This document shows positions 16,929 to 25,185 of a DNA stretch of 64,000 nucleotides, in pieces. Position 1 is the first letter of the stretch; every line of letters begins with the position of its first letter. The stretch is from the NCBI RefSeq assembly GCF_016827675.1, contig NZ_JAERJA010000004.1, forward strand, positions 1-64,000, given 5' to 3'. The notes under the pieces are model-generated. The model searched no databases. It saw only the letters and a program-made list of their open reading frames with translations, and was not told where the DNA came from. The position numbers were made by a program, and so were the translations under genes. Source of the DNA: Nocardioides limicola. GTDB taxonomy: Bacteria; Actinomycetota; Actinomycetes; Propionibacteriales; Nocardioidaceae.

Positions 16929-17813
16929 ATGTACGACGCGTTGGCGTGGGGTGGGCGGTACCTGATGGTCTCCCCCGATCACTACCGGATCGATTACGCG
17001 ATCAACCCGTACATGGATCCCGCCCGCCAGCCCGACCCGTCCCGGGCTCGCGACCAGTGGCAGCAGTTGAAGGAGACCATCGAGCGGCTCGGCGGCCAGG
17101 TCGAGGTGCTGCCGCAGGTGGCCGAGGCCCCCGACATGGTGTTCGCGATGAACCTCGGTCTGCCGCTGGTCGACCCCGACGGCAGCCGCCGGATCGTGCT
17201 CAGCCACATGAGGCACCCGCAGCGCCGGATCGAGACACCCGAGGCCGAGGCCCGGCTGGTGGCGGACGGCTGGACGGCGACCCGGCTCGGCAGCGACGGC
17301 CTCGGTCCGCACTTCGAGGCAGGCGACGCCTTCTGCTGGCGTGGCGATCTGGTGGTCGGCCACGGCCCCCGTACCGAGGCCAGCGCCCTGCAGCCACTCG
17401 CCGAGGAGGTCGGTGCCCGGGTGCTCGGGGTGCGGCTGACCAGGCCGGGCATGTACCACCTCGACCTGGCGTTCTGCCCCCTCGACGAGGCGCGGGCGAT
17501 GATCTTCCCGGGCGCCTTCGCGCCGGCCTCGGCACACCTGCTCGAGCAACTGGTGCCCGAGCCGCTGCTGCTCAGCGAGGACGAGGCGGCCACCTTCTGC
17601 GCCAACTCGATCGTGGTCGGCCGGACCGTGGTGATGCCGGCGTGTCCGGACCGGGTCCGCGCCCAACTCGAGGAGTGGGGCTTCGACGTGGTCCTGGTCG
17701 ACGTCAGCGAGTTCCACCTCGCCGGCGGCTCGGTCCGCTGCCTGACCAACCCGCTCGACGTGACCGTCGGCCGTGACCTGGCGCCGCTGCCGGGTGGCCG
17801 ACTCGCAGCCTGA
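16929..17813 (+). CDS. ddaH: Dimethylarginine dimethylaminohydrolase-type amidinohydrolase
   Basis: 294 residues from ATG 16929 with GGAGGGTGG upstream. The guanidino-modifying fold: N-terminal LMVSPDHYRIDYAINPYMD with the substrate-binding DYAINPYM, the catalytic His in GMYHLDLAFCPLD, acidic pocket residue in FEAGDAFCWRGD, and the nucleophilic Cys near the end in LAGGSVRCLTNPLD. Known relatives hydrolyse methylarginines or related guanidines to citrulline; an ornithine/arginine-processing role is also possible. It lies 11 bases before an aminotransferase and is divergent from a GntR repressor whose operator sits in its promoter. Confidence 0.75.
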   Translation: MYDALAWGGRYLMVSPDHYRIDYAINPYMDPARQPDPSRARDQWQQLKETIERLGGQVEVLPQVAEAPDMVFAMNLGLPLVDPDGSRRIVLSHMRHPQRRIETPEAEARLVADGWTATRLGSDGLGPHFEAGDAFCWRGDLVVGHGPRTEASALQPLAEEVGARVLGVRLTRPGMYHLDLAFCPLDEARAMIFPGAFAPASAHLLEQLVPEPLLLSEDEAATFCANSIVVGRTVVMPACPDRVRAQLEEWGFDVVLVDVSEFHLAGGSVRCLTNPLDVTVGRDLAPLPGGRLAA

Positions 17814-17824
17814 GGCGTGCCACG

Positions 17825-18916
17825 ATGGAGCGTATGGCCGACCTGCCGCAACCCCGCCCGTCCGTCGCCGGCATCCCGGCGTACGTCGCCGGCCGCCCGC
17901 CGACCCCGCGCGAGGGTGTGACCACCTTCAAGCTCAGTTCCAACGAGTTGCCCTACCCGCCGCTGCCTGGCGTCCTGGAGGCGGCGACGGCGGCCGCCGC
18001 GGCGATGAACCGCTACCCCGACATGGGCAACACCGAGCTGTACGCCGCACTCGCGGACCGGCTCGGCGTCGAGGTGGCCAACCTGGCCGCGGGCACCGGC
18101 TCGACCGCGGTGATCTATCAGCTGCTCAGTGCCTACTGCGGCCCGGGCGCCGAGGTGGTGCACCCGTGGCGGTCCTTCGAGGCCTACCCGATCGCGATCG
18201 CCGCGGCCGGCGCCACCGCGGTCGGCGTGCCACTGACCGCGGACGGTCGGCATGACCTGGACGCGATGCTGGCTGCGGTGACCGACCGCACCGCAGTGCT
18301 CATCCTGTGCACCCCGAACAACCCGACCGGCCCGGCGCTGAGCCACACCGAGGTCGCCGCGGTCCTCGACCGGATCCCCGGCCGGGTGCTGGTCATCCTC
18401 GACGAGGCCTACCGCGAGTTCGTCCGCAGTGACGACCCCGTCGACGGCGTCGCGTTGCTGGGCAAGCACCCGAACCTGACCCTGACCCGGACCTTCTCCA
18501 AGGCCTACGGGCTGGCGGGGCTGCGGGTCGGGTATGCGGTGGCCGCGGAACCGATCGCGGCGGCGGTGCGCGCGGTCGGGCTGCCGTTCGGGGTCTCGGC
18601 CCCGGCACAGGCGGCGGCGGTGGCCTCGCTGGCCGCGGAGGTGGCGCTCGCCGAACGCGTCGACCGGGTGGTGGCCGAACGGGACCGGGTGGTCGCCGGC
18701 CTGGCGGCCGCGGGGTACGACGTGCCCGACCCGCAGGGCAATTTCGTCTGGCTGGAGCTGGGTGACACGACCGCGGGGTTCGCGACGGCCGCCGACGAGG
18801 TCGGGCTGATGGTGCGTCCCTTCACAGCCCCCGGCACCAACCGGGGCTGCCGGGTCACCATCGGCGAGACCGACGCCAACACGCGCTTCCTGGACCTGGC
18901 CCGCCGCCTCGACTGA
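17825..18916 (+). CDS. pat: Histidinol-phosphate / aromatic aminotransferase
   Basis: 363 residues (ATG 17825; ATG 17834 is an alternative). PLP fold type I. Motifs: KLSSNELPYPP, LAAGTGSTAVIYQL, LCTPNNPTGPAL, VILDEAYREFV, the PLP-lysine in TLTRTFSKAYGLAGLRVGY, and C-terminal FVWLELGD with RVTIGETDAN. The short form and the residues around the lysine match the actinobacterial HisC2/Pat group, which transaminates aromatic amino acids and sometimes histidinol phosphate. No his genes are adjacent, favouring Pat. Co-transcription with the DDAH-type gene is likely given the 11-base gap. Confidence 0.75.
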   Translation: MERMADLPQPRPSVAGIPAYVAGRPPTPREGVTTFKLSSNELPYPPLPGVLEAATAAAAAMNRYPDMGNTELYAALADRLGVEVANLAAGTGSTAVIYQLLSAYCGPGAEVVHPWRSFEAYPIAIAAAGATAVGVPLTADGRHDLDAMLAAVTDRTAVLILCTPNNPTGPALSHTEVAAVLDRIPGRVLVILDEAYREFVRSDDPVDGVALLGKHPNLTLTRTFSKAYGLAGLRVGYAVAAEPIAAAVRAVGLPFGVSAPAQAAAVASLAAEVALAERVDRVVAERDRVVAGLAAAGYDVPDPQGNFVWLELGDTTAGFATAADEVGLMVRPFTAPGTNRGCRVTIGETDANTRFLDLARRLD

Positions 18917-18954
18917 CCACGGCAGTTGATTGACGCTTCACTAGCATGGGCGTC

Positions 18955-19923
18955 ATGAGTGCGTCGTACGTGAACTCCGGCGAGGAGTACGACCGGGACA
19001 TGCGCTACGTCCCGGACCGGATCACCGCCGAGCCCGGGGTCTCCGCCGACCCGTACCGCGGTGAGGGGTACCACCGCGGCGGTGCGATCGAGGCGCCCAC
19101 CTGGCCGGTCGAACCCGGCCGCTACCGGCTGGTCGCGGCGCCCGCCTGCCCGTGGGCCAACAGGTCGATCATCGTCCGAGGGCTGCTCGGGCTCGAGGAC
19201 GTGATCTCGCTGGGCAAGCCCGGTCCGGTGCACGACGAGTCGAGTTGGAACTTCCACCTCGACCCCGGCGGAGTGGACCCGGTGCTCGGTATCGAGCGGG
19301 TCCAGCAGGCCTACTTCGCCCGCTTCCCCGACTACCCGCGCGGCATCACCGTGCCCGCGATCGTGGACGTGCCCTCCGGGAAGCTGGTCACCAACGACTT
19401 CCCGTGGATCACCCACGACCTCTTCTTCGAGTGGCGCGACCACCAGCGCCCGGACCCGCCGGATCTGTGGCCCGACGACTGTCGCGAGGAGATGGAGGAG
19501 GTGATGCAGCGGGTCTTCACCGACGTGAACAACGGCGTCTACCGCTGCGGCTTCGCCGGCACCCAGGAGTCCTATGCGGAGGCGCACGACCGCCTCTTCG
19601 CGGCTCTCGACTGGCTCGAGGAGCGGCTGGCCGACCGCCGCTACCTGATGGGCGACGCGATCACCGAGGCCGACATCCGGCTCTTCACCACCCTGGTCCG
19701 CTTCGATGCGGTCTATCACGGCCACTTCAAGTGCAACCGCAACAAGCTCACCGAGATGCCGGTGCTGCACGCCTACACCCGGGATCTCTTCCGCACGCCC
19801 GGCTTCGGGGAGACGATCGACTTCGATCAGATCAAGGCTCACTACTACGTGTGCCACACCGACATCAACCCGTCCCGGATCATCCCTCGGGGCCCGGACC
19901 TCTCCCTCTGGTACGACGCCTGA
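18955..19923 (+). CDS. Glutathionyl-hydroquinone reductase-like protein (omega GST fold)
   Basis: 322 residues. The family reduces thiol-conjugated hydroquinones; actinobacteria would use mycothiol instead of glutathione (inference). Signature residues: catalytic Cys in RLVAAPACPWANRSIIVRGLL, then GKPGPVHDESSW, TVPAIVDVPSGKLVTND with the cis-Pro, and the C-terminal helical domain with YLMGDAITEADIRLFTTL. The last ~30 residues (KAHYYVCHTDINPSRIIP) are conserved in this family. Start: ATG 18955 fits a leaderless promoter, with TAGCAT at 18942-18947; ATG 18946 in the same frame is possible. Confidence 0.8.
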   Translation: MSASYVNSGEEYDRDMRYVPDRITAEPGVSADPYRGEGYHRGGAIEAPTWPVEPGRYRLVAAPACPWANRSIIVRGLLGLEDVISLGKPGPVHDESSWNFHLDPGGVDPVLGIERVQQAYFARFPDYPRGITVPAIVDVPSGKLVTNDFPWITHDLFFEWRDHQRPDPPDLWPDDCREEMEEVMQRVFTDVNNGVYRCGFAGTQESYAEAHDRLFAALDWLEERLADRRYLMGDAITEADIRLFTTLVRFDAVYHGHFKCNRNKLTEMPVLHAYTRDLFRTPGFGETIDFDQIKAHYYVCHTDINPSRIIPRGPDLSLWYDA

Positions 19924-20092
19924 ACGAACGTGTGCAGATAGCAACTCGCTGCGACTGGTCTACTCGTCGGTAGCGGCTAATGTGGTGTGGGACACATGAC
20001 AACGCGGTCAGGCACCGACGCACCATCCCCGCGCCGGGCTGGCCGCGGTGTCCCAAGAGCCGTGGCGATCCCACGGGTGAGAGGAGCCCGCA

Positions 20093-21286
20093 GTGTCCGA
20101 ACGAGCCCTGAGTGCTGTGAACGTCCCCACCAGCCGGACCCCGAGTCCGGTGCGCGGGGTGCCGACACCCACTGATCCGGACGACCGCGGCTCCGGCGGC
20201 GCACCGATGGTGCAGCTCCTCACCCCTGCGGGCACGCGGGTCCACGACTCCGAGTACGACCTCGAGTTCACCGTCGAGGAGTTGCTCGCCTTCCACCGGG
20301 ACATGGTCCTGGTCCGTCGCTTCGACACCGAGGCCACCGCCCTGCAGCGCCACGGCGAGTTGGGCATCTGGGCGCAGGTGCTCGGCCAGGAGGCCGCCCA
20401 GATCGGCGCCGGTCATGCGTTGAAGCCCCAGGACTTCGTGCTGCCCACCTATCGCGAACACGGCGTCGCCTGGTGTCGCGGCGTCGACCCGGTCAATCTC
20501 CTCGGCCTCTTCCGTGGTGTCGACGGCGGCGACTGGGACCCCCACGACCACAACATCGCCCTCTACACGATCGTCATCGGCGCCCAGGTGCTGCACGCCT
20601 GCGGCTACGCGATGGGGATGCAGCGTGACGGGGTCGTCGGCACCGGGGACCCGGACGTCGACGCTGCAGTGCTCGCACACTTCGGCGACGGCGCCTCGGC
20701 CCAGGGTGACGTCAACGAGGCGATGGTGTTCGCCGCCTCCTTCAACGCCCCGGTGGTCTTCTTCTGCCAGAACAACCAGTGGGCGATCTCGGTGCCCACC
20801 ACCACCCAGTCCACCGTCCCGCTCTACCAGCGCTCCGCCGGTTTCGGGTTCCCCGGCGTCCGGGTGGACGGCAACGACGTGCTCGCCTCGTACGCCGTCA
20901 CCAAGGCTGCGCTGCAGCGCGCCCGCTCCGGGGAGGGCCCGATGCTGATCGAGGCGTTCACCTACCGGATGGGCGCGCACACCACCACCGACGACCCGAC
21001 CCGCTACCGCACCGCCGCGGAGGTCGAGGAGTGGCAGCGCCGGGACCCGATCGCCCGGCTGGAGAGCTACCTGCGCTCGGAGGACCTGATCGACGACTCC
21101 TGGCTCGCCGAGCTGGCCGAGGAAGCCGACGAGCTGGGCAGCCGGTTGCGCACCGCCTGCAAGGCGCTGCCCGACCCGGATCCGTTGAGCCCGTTCGGCT
21201 ACGTGCACGCCGAGTTGCCTGCCGAGCTCGCGGCGCAACGCGACGAGTACGCGGCGTACCTGGCGAGCTTCGAGGACGCCCGATGA
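20093..21286 (+). CDS. bkdA: 2-oxoacid dehydrogenase E1 component, alpha subunit (branched-chain/pyruvate)
   Basis: 397 residues from a GTG with GAGAGGAG upstream. Thiamine-diphosphate-dependent decarboxylating subunit. Motifs: VLVRRFDTEATALQRHGELG, GQEAAQIGAGHAL, TYREHGVAW and the ThDP-binding GDG...NN motif (AHFGDGASAQGDVNEAM followed by FFCQNNQWAIS). The phosphorylation-loop-like YRMGAHTTTDDPTRYR is typical of branched-chain type E1a. It has a 40-residue non-conserved Ser/Pro-rich N-terminus. Overlaps the E1b gene by 4 bases. Pyruvate versus branched-chain specificity cannot be fixed from sequence here. Confidence 0.85.
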   Translation: MSERALSAVNVPTSRTPSPVRGVPTPTDPDDRGSGGAPMVQLLTPAGTRVHDSEYDLEFTVEELLAFHRDMVLVRRFDTEATALQRHGELGIWAQVLGQEAAQIGAGHALKPQDFVLPTYREHGVAWCRGVDPVNLLGLFRGVDGGDWDPHDHNIALYTIVIGAQVLHACGYAMGMQRDGVVGTGDPDVDAAVLAHFGDGASAQGDVNEAMVFAASFNAPVVFFCQNNQWAISVPTTTQSTVPLYQRSAGFGFPGVRVDGNDVLASYAVTKAALQRARSGEGPMLIEAFTYRMGAHTTTDDPTRYRTAAEVEEWQRRDPIARLESYLRSEDLIDDSWLAELAEEADELGSRLRTACKALPDPDPLSPFGYVHAELPAELAAQRDEYAAYLASFEDAR

Positions 21287-22305
21287 ACGCCGCGGCGCTG
21301 ACCGCGGTCCGCCCCGAGGCCACGACGCAGAACGTGACCCTGGCCAAGGCGCTGAACCTGGGGCTCCGCGAGGCGATGGCTGCCGACGACAAGGTGCTGT
21401 TGATGGGTGAGGACGTCGGCACCCTGGGCGGCGTCTTCCGGGTCACCGACGGCCTCAAGGCCGAGTTCGGCGCCGACCGGGTGGTCGACACCCCGCTGGC
21501 CGAGTCCGGAATCGTCGGCACCGCGGTCGGGTTGGCGATGCGTGGCTACCGGCCGGTGGTGGAGATCCAGTTCGACGGTTTCGTCTATCCCGCCTACGAC
21601 CAGATCGTCTGCCAGGTGGCGAAGATGCACACCCGCAGCCACGGCCGGGTGCCGATGCCGATGGTGATCCGGATCCCGTTCGGCGGCGGCATCGGTGCCG
21701 TCGAGCACCACTCGGAGTCGCCGGAGGCCCAGTTCATCCACACGCCGGGACTCAAGGTGGTCGCATGCAGCAACCCGGTCGACGGCTATTGGATGCTGCA
21801 GCAGGCGATCGCCTGCGACGACCCGGTGATCTTCCTCGAGCCGAAGCGCCAGTACCACTCCGGCAAGGCCGAGCTCGACCCGTCCGCAGATCCGCTGCCG
21901 CTCTTCGCCACCCGCCGGGTCCGGGCCGGCGATGACGTGACCGTGATCAGCTACGGACCGCAGGTGAAGACCTGCCTGACCGCCGCCGAGGCGTCGGCCG
22001 GCGAGGACGGGCCGTCGCTGGACGTCTTCGACCTGCGCACCCTGTCGCCGTTCGACCTGGAGCCGATCTTTGAGTCGGTACGCCGCACCGGTCGCGCCGT
22101 GGTCGTCCACGAGGCGCACCGGACCCTCGGCCCGGGAGCCGAGGTGGCGGCCCGGATCACCGAGGAGTGCTTCTTCTCCCTGGAGGCGCCGGTGCACCGG
22201 GTGACCGGATTCGACACGCCGTACCCACCGTCGCGGATCGAGCATCAGTGGCTGCCCGACCTGGACCGGGTGCTGGACGCCGTCGACCGCACGCTCGCCT
22301 TCTGA
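21283..22305 (+). CDS. bkdB: 2-oxoacid dehydrogenase E1 component, beta subunit
   Basis: 341 residues, ATG overlapping the E1a stop (ATGA). Partner of E1a in the heterotetramer: VTLAKALNLGLREAMAADDK, LLMGEDVGTLGGVFRVTDGL with the ThDP-contacting Glu, VVDTPLAESGIVGTAVGLAM, EIQFDGFVYPAYDQIV and GGGIGAVEHHSESPEAQF. The C-terminal transketolase-like domain has DVFDLRTLSPFDLEPI and VVVHEAHRTLGPGAEVAA. Operon with E1a and E2; the E2 ATG follows 10 bases after its stop. Confidence 0.88.
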   Translation: MNAAALTAVRPEATTQNVTLAKALNLGLREAMAADDKVLLMGEDVGTLGGVFRVTDGLKAEFGADRVVDTPLAESGIVGTAVGLAMRGYRPVVEIQFDGFVYPAYDQIVCQVAKMHTRSHGRVPMPMVIRIPFGGGIGAVEHHSESPEAQFIHTPGLKVVACSNPVDGYWMLQQAIACDDPVIFLEPKRQYHSGKAELDPSADPLPLFATRRVRAGDDVTVISYGPQVKTCLTAAEASAGEDGPSLDVFDLRTLSPFDLEPIFESVRRTGRAVVVHEAHRTLGPGAEVAARITEECFFSLEAPVHRVTGFDTPYPPSRIEHQWLPDLDRVLDAVDRTLAF

Positions 22306-22315
22306 GGGGACACTC

Positions 22316-23716
22316 ATGGCTGACTACCTGCTGCCCGACGTGGGCGAGGGACTGACCGAGGCCGAGATCGTCACCTGGCGGGTCGCCGTCGGGGACACCG
22401 TGGCCATCAACGACATCGTGGTGGAGATCGAGACCGCCAAGTCGATCGTGGAGCTGCCGTCGCCCTACGCCGGTGTGGTGGCCGAACTGCTCGTCGAGGA
22501 GGGGGTGACCATCGAGGTCGGCACCCCGATGATCCGGATCACCGAGGCGGGAGCCGACGCAGGAGCCGAGGCCCCCGCTGCCCCGGCCGCTCAGGACTCG
22601 CCGGCTGCTCAGGACTCGCCGGCGCCGGAGGCTGTCGAGGCCCCGATGCCCACGCTGGTCGGCTACGGACCCCGGGAGACCTCGGGACGACGCCGGGCGC
22701 GTCGCGGTGCCACCGTCCCCGCTGCGGCTGCGGCGACGGCGCTGCTGGACCGGCCGACCGAGACCGCCGAGCCGGAGAGCCTTGAGGCTGCGCCGCCCGA
22801 CGCTGGCACCCCGGAGCAGTCGGAGGCGCGAGTGCTGGCGGCACCGCCGGTGCGCAAGCTGGCCCGCGACCTGGGCATCGACCTTCGGGCGGTACCGGCC
22901 ACCGGCGACCAGGGGCAGGTGACCCGGGCCGACCTCGAGCAGTACGCGGTCGTCGCCGAGCCGGCCCAGCCGGCGACGGGCAGTGTCCCGGCGACGGACC
23001 CGGACGCCGCCGAGTGGCGGGAGCCGATCAAGGGTGTCCGCAAGATGATGGGCGCAGCGATGGTGGAGTCCGCCTTCACCATCCCGCACGTCACCGAGTG
23101 GATCACCGTCGACGTCACTCGGACGGTGGAGTTCTGCGACCGGTTGCGGCGGATGCGCGAGTTCGCTGACGTCAAGGTCTCGCCGCTGCTGGTGGTGGCC
23201 AGGGCGGCGGTGCTGGCGATGCGTCGCCACCCGGCGCTCAACTCCTGGTGGGACGAGGCCTCCCAGGAGGTGGTGCACAAGCAGTACGTGAACCTCGGCG
23301 TCGCGGCTGACACGCCGAGGGGGTTGGTGGTGCCGAACATCAAGGGTGCCGAGCGGCTCACGCTGCGCGAGCTTGCCGGTGCGCTGGACGAACTCGTCGA
23401 AACGGCCCGGGCCGGGCGCACCCAGCCCGCGGAGATGGCACAGGGCACCTTCACGCTGACCAACGTCGGAGTCTTCGGGGTCGACGCGGGCACTCCGATC
23501 ATCAACCCTGGCGAGTCCGCGATCCTGGCCATCGGCGCGATCACCAAGCGGCCCTGGGTGGTTGAGGTGGACGGCGAGGACCAGATCGCGGTCCGTCAGG
23601 TGGCCACGCTGGCGTTGAGCTTCGATCACCGCCATATCGACGGCGCCGCTGGATCGCGGTACCTGGCCGACGTGGCCGGGATCCTCGTCGACCCTGCCAC
23701 TGCGTTGCTCTACTGA
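22316..23716 (+). CDS. bkdC: 2-oxoacid dehydrogenase E2 component (dihydrolipoamide acyltransferase)
   Basis: 466 residues with ATG after GAGGGGACACTC. A single lipoyl domain (1-~80) with the lipoylated Lys in EIETAKSIVELPSPYAG; an Ala/Pro-rich linker containing a QDSPAAQDSPA repeat; a subunit-binding domain (VRKLARDLGIDLRAVPATGD); and the catalytic domain from ~235, ending with the active-site LALSFDHRHIDGAAGSRYL (HxxxDG). One lipoyl domain is typical of branched-chain E2. No E3 (lipoamide dehydrogenase) gene lies in the window, so E3 is presumably shared from elsewhere. Confidence 0.88.
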   Translation: MADYLLPDVGEGLTEAEIVTWRVAVGDTVAINDIVVEIETAKSIVELPSPYAGVVAELLVEEGVTIEVGTPMIRITEAGADAGAEAPAAPAAQDSPAAQDSPAPEAVEAPMPTLVGYGPRETSGRRRARRGATVPAAAAATALLDRPTETAEPESLEAAPPDAGTPEQSEARVLAAPPVRKLARDLGIDLRAVPATGDQGQVTRADLEQYAVVAEPAQPATGSVPATDPDAAEWREPIKGVRKMMGAAMVESAFTIPHVTEWITVDVTRTVEFCDRLRRMREFADVKVSPLLVVARAAVLAMRRHPALNSWWDEASQEVVHKQYVNLGVAADTPRGLVVPNIKGAERLTLRELAGALDELVETARAGRTQPAEMAQGTFTLTNVGVFGVDAGTPIINPGESAILAIGAITKRPWVVEVDGEDQIAVRQVATLALSFDHRHIDGAAGSRYLADVAGILVDPATALLY

Positions 23717-23733
23717 GCGGGCACACCGACACC

Positions 23734-23784
23734 GGTCAGCCAAGACGGTTGGGGATCTGCTGACCCGCCCTCGCACCATGGTGC
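23734..23784. terminator. Stem-loop and adjoining 12-bp palindrome between the E2 gene and the WXG100 island
   Basis: GGTCAGC at 23734-23740 pairs with GCTGACC at 23759-23765, with an inner CCAA/TTGG pair; there is no T-run, so it would be a weak or Rho-assisted terminator for the 2-oxoacid dehydrogenase operon. Just downstream, 23773-23784 is the perfect palindrome GCACCATGGTGC, which could be an operator for the genes starting at 23927. Both roles are inferred. Confidence 0.4.
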
Positions 23785-23926
23785 AACTCGTGCGCACAGT
23801 GCCCGGCACGGGTGTGGGAGAGAGCAGGGAAAGAAACTTGTGCTCCCGAGGTTTCAACGCCGCCGATTCGGGTAGGACTCAGAGTGCCGGGCATGGTGTC
23901 CGGTTCCGAGTGAAGGGAGTTGGGGG

Positions 23927-24238
23927 ATGTCTCAGGGCTTCTCTGCAGCGGATCGGGCTTTGACCAGGGCCGCTGAGAAGGTGGCGGGTTGCAAGGGTGA
24001 CCTGGATGGTTTGGCGAAGCAGATGGATGGGGAGATGGAGGCGTTGCGTGCTCGTTGGGGTGGGCAGGGTGCGGTGGCGTTTCAGCGGTTGAAGACGGCG
24101 TGGTTGGAGAACCAGCGGCGGATCACGGCTGCGTTGGATGGGTTTGAGTCGTCGTTGATTGAGACGGAGAAGGACAACGTGGCCACTGATGAGGCGGCTT
24201 CTGCGGTGATGACCAATATCTCGTCGCGGTTGTCGTGA
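23927..24238 (+). CDS. WXG100 family protein (EsxA-like)
   Basis: 103 residues, helical hairpin with the turn RWGGQGAVAF (W-x-G) near residue 45, flanked by ~40-residue helices (LTRAAEKVAGCKGDLDGLAK and TAWLENQRRITAALDGFESS). Such proteins are secreted as dimers by type VII secretion. Start ATG follows GGGAGTTGGGGG. It is the first of a six-kb run with G/T-rich codon choice. No ESX ATPase or membrane genes are in the window, so the secretion machinery would be elsewhere. Confidence 0.8.
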   Translation: MSQGFSAADRALTRAAEKVAGCKGDLDGLAKQMDGEMEALRARWGGQGAVAFQRLKTAWLENQRRITAALDGFESSLIETEKDNVATDEAASAVMTNISSRLS

Positions 24239-24272
24239 CGGTCTTTGACGGTTCTGTGAAGGGGTGTGTGTG

Positions 24273-24569
24273 ATGTCGTTTGATGGGATCAGGGTTGATC
24301 ACGGTGGTCTTGAGGGTGCTGCGGCTCAGTTGATGTCGACGGCGCAGAAGATTGGTGGCCGGTTGGATCAGCTTGATGGTGAGTTGGCGCCGTTGAAGAG
24401 TGATTGGGACGGTAACGCGAAGGCTCAGTATCAGGTGGCGAAGACTGAGTGGGATGGGGCGATGAAGGACATGATGTTGCTGCTCCAGGATGTGTCTCGG
24501 GCGGTGTCGTCGTCCAATGATGAGTATCGGGCTGCTGATCAGCGGGGTGCTGGCCGTTTCGGTGGCTGA
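24273..24569 (+). CDS. WXG100 family protein (EsxB-like)
   Basis: 98 residues from ATG 24273 (GTG 24264 in frame is an alternative). A second helical hairpin with the turn SDWDGNAKAQYQVAK (W-D-G), one residue off the strict WXG but typical for the family, and a second conserved-looking segment SSSNDEYRAADQRGAGRFGG at the C-terminus, where type VII signals (Y-x-x-x-D/E) usually lie; EYRAAD fits loosely. Probably pairs with the preceding WXG100 protein, 34 bases upstream. Confidence 0.8.
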   Translation: MSFDGIRVDHGGLEGAAAQLMSTAQKIGGRLDQLDGELAPLKSDWDGNAKAQYQVAKTEWDGAMKDMMLLLQDVSRAVSSSNDEYRAADQRGAGRFGG

Positions 24570-24657
24570 AGGGTTGCTGTGTGTTGGTGTGCTGGTGCCG
24601 GGTCGTCCCCTGTGGGGGCGGGCCCGGCATTGGCCGTTGTTGTGAGGGGGTGGCGTG

Positions 24658-25185
24658 GTGAGTGGGTTTGAGCGGTTGTTCACGGAGCTGTTCGGTCCGG
24701 ATGGGTTGTTTGTGGTGCCGGCGGGGTCGGGGTCGGGCTCTGGTGGGGAGTTTGTGGTCGACTTCGATGGGGTGGAGAAGCTTGCGGGTGAGTGTGAGGA
24801 GAAGTCGGGGGAGTTGACTGGGATGCGGGGCCCGGATTGGGGTGTGGTGGGTCGGTCGACGGCGTTTGGGTTGACGGGTGGGGGTCAGCGGGTGGTGTCG
24901 ATGTTGGCGGCGGCGCAGCGGTCGTCGGATCGGCGGTTGGGGGATGCGGCGTTGGATCTGGAGTCGTTTGCGGAGGCGTTTGAGTTGTTGGTTCGGGAGA
25001 CGCGTGAGGTTGATGAGCGTCTGGAGTTCGATATGAATCGGTTTGATGCGAAGTTGCCGGATCAGCCGCGTTCGGCTGACCCGGTCGAGCCGGTGGTCGT
25101 GCCTGGGCCGGTGGAGTCGGGTCCGCCGGTGGAGTCTGGGACTGGGTCTGGGGAGTCTGGGTCTGAGGGTGAGGAGTCGTGGTGA
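24658..25185 (+). CDS. ESX-associated hypothetical protein
   Basis: 175 residues from GTG 24658 (GTG 24655 also possible) after GAGGGGG. A short flexible Gly/Ser patch (GSGSGSGGE), a helical central region (LDLESFAEAFELLVRETREV) and a Pro/Glu/Ser-rich tail (VEPVVVPGPVESGPPVESG). I do not recognise a named family. Its position between a WXG100 pair and a large Gly/Ala-rich protein, with a 4-bp overlap to the latter, suggests a chaperone-like or co-secreted helper; this is inference. Confidence 0.55.
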   Translation: MSGFERLFTELFGPDGLFVVPAGSGSGSGGEFVVDFDGVEKLAGECEEKSGELTGMRGPDWGVVGRSTAFGLTGGGQRVVSMLAAAQRSSDRRLGDAALDLESFAEAFELLVRETREVDERLEFDMNRFDAKLPDQPRSADPVEPVVVPGPVESGPPVESGTGSGESGSEGEESW

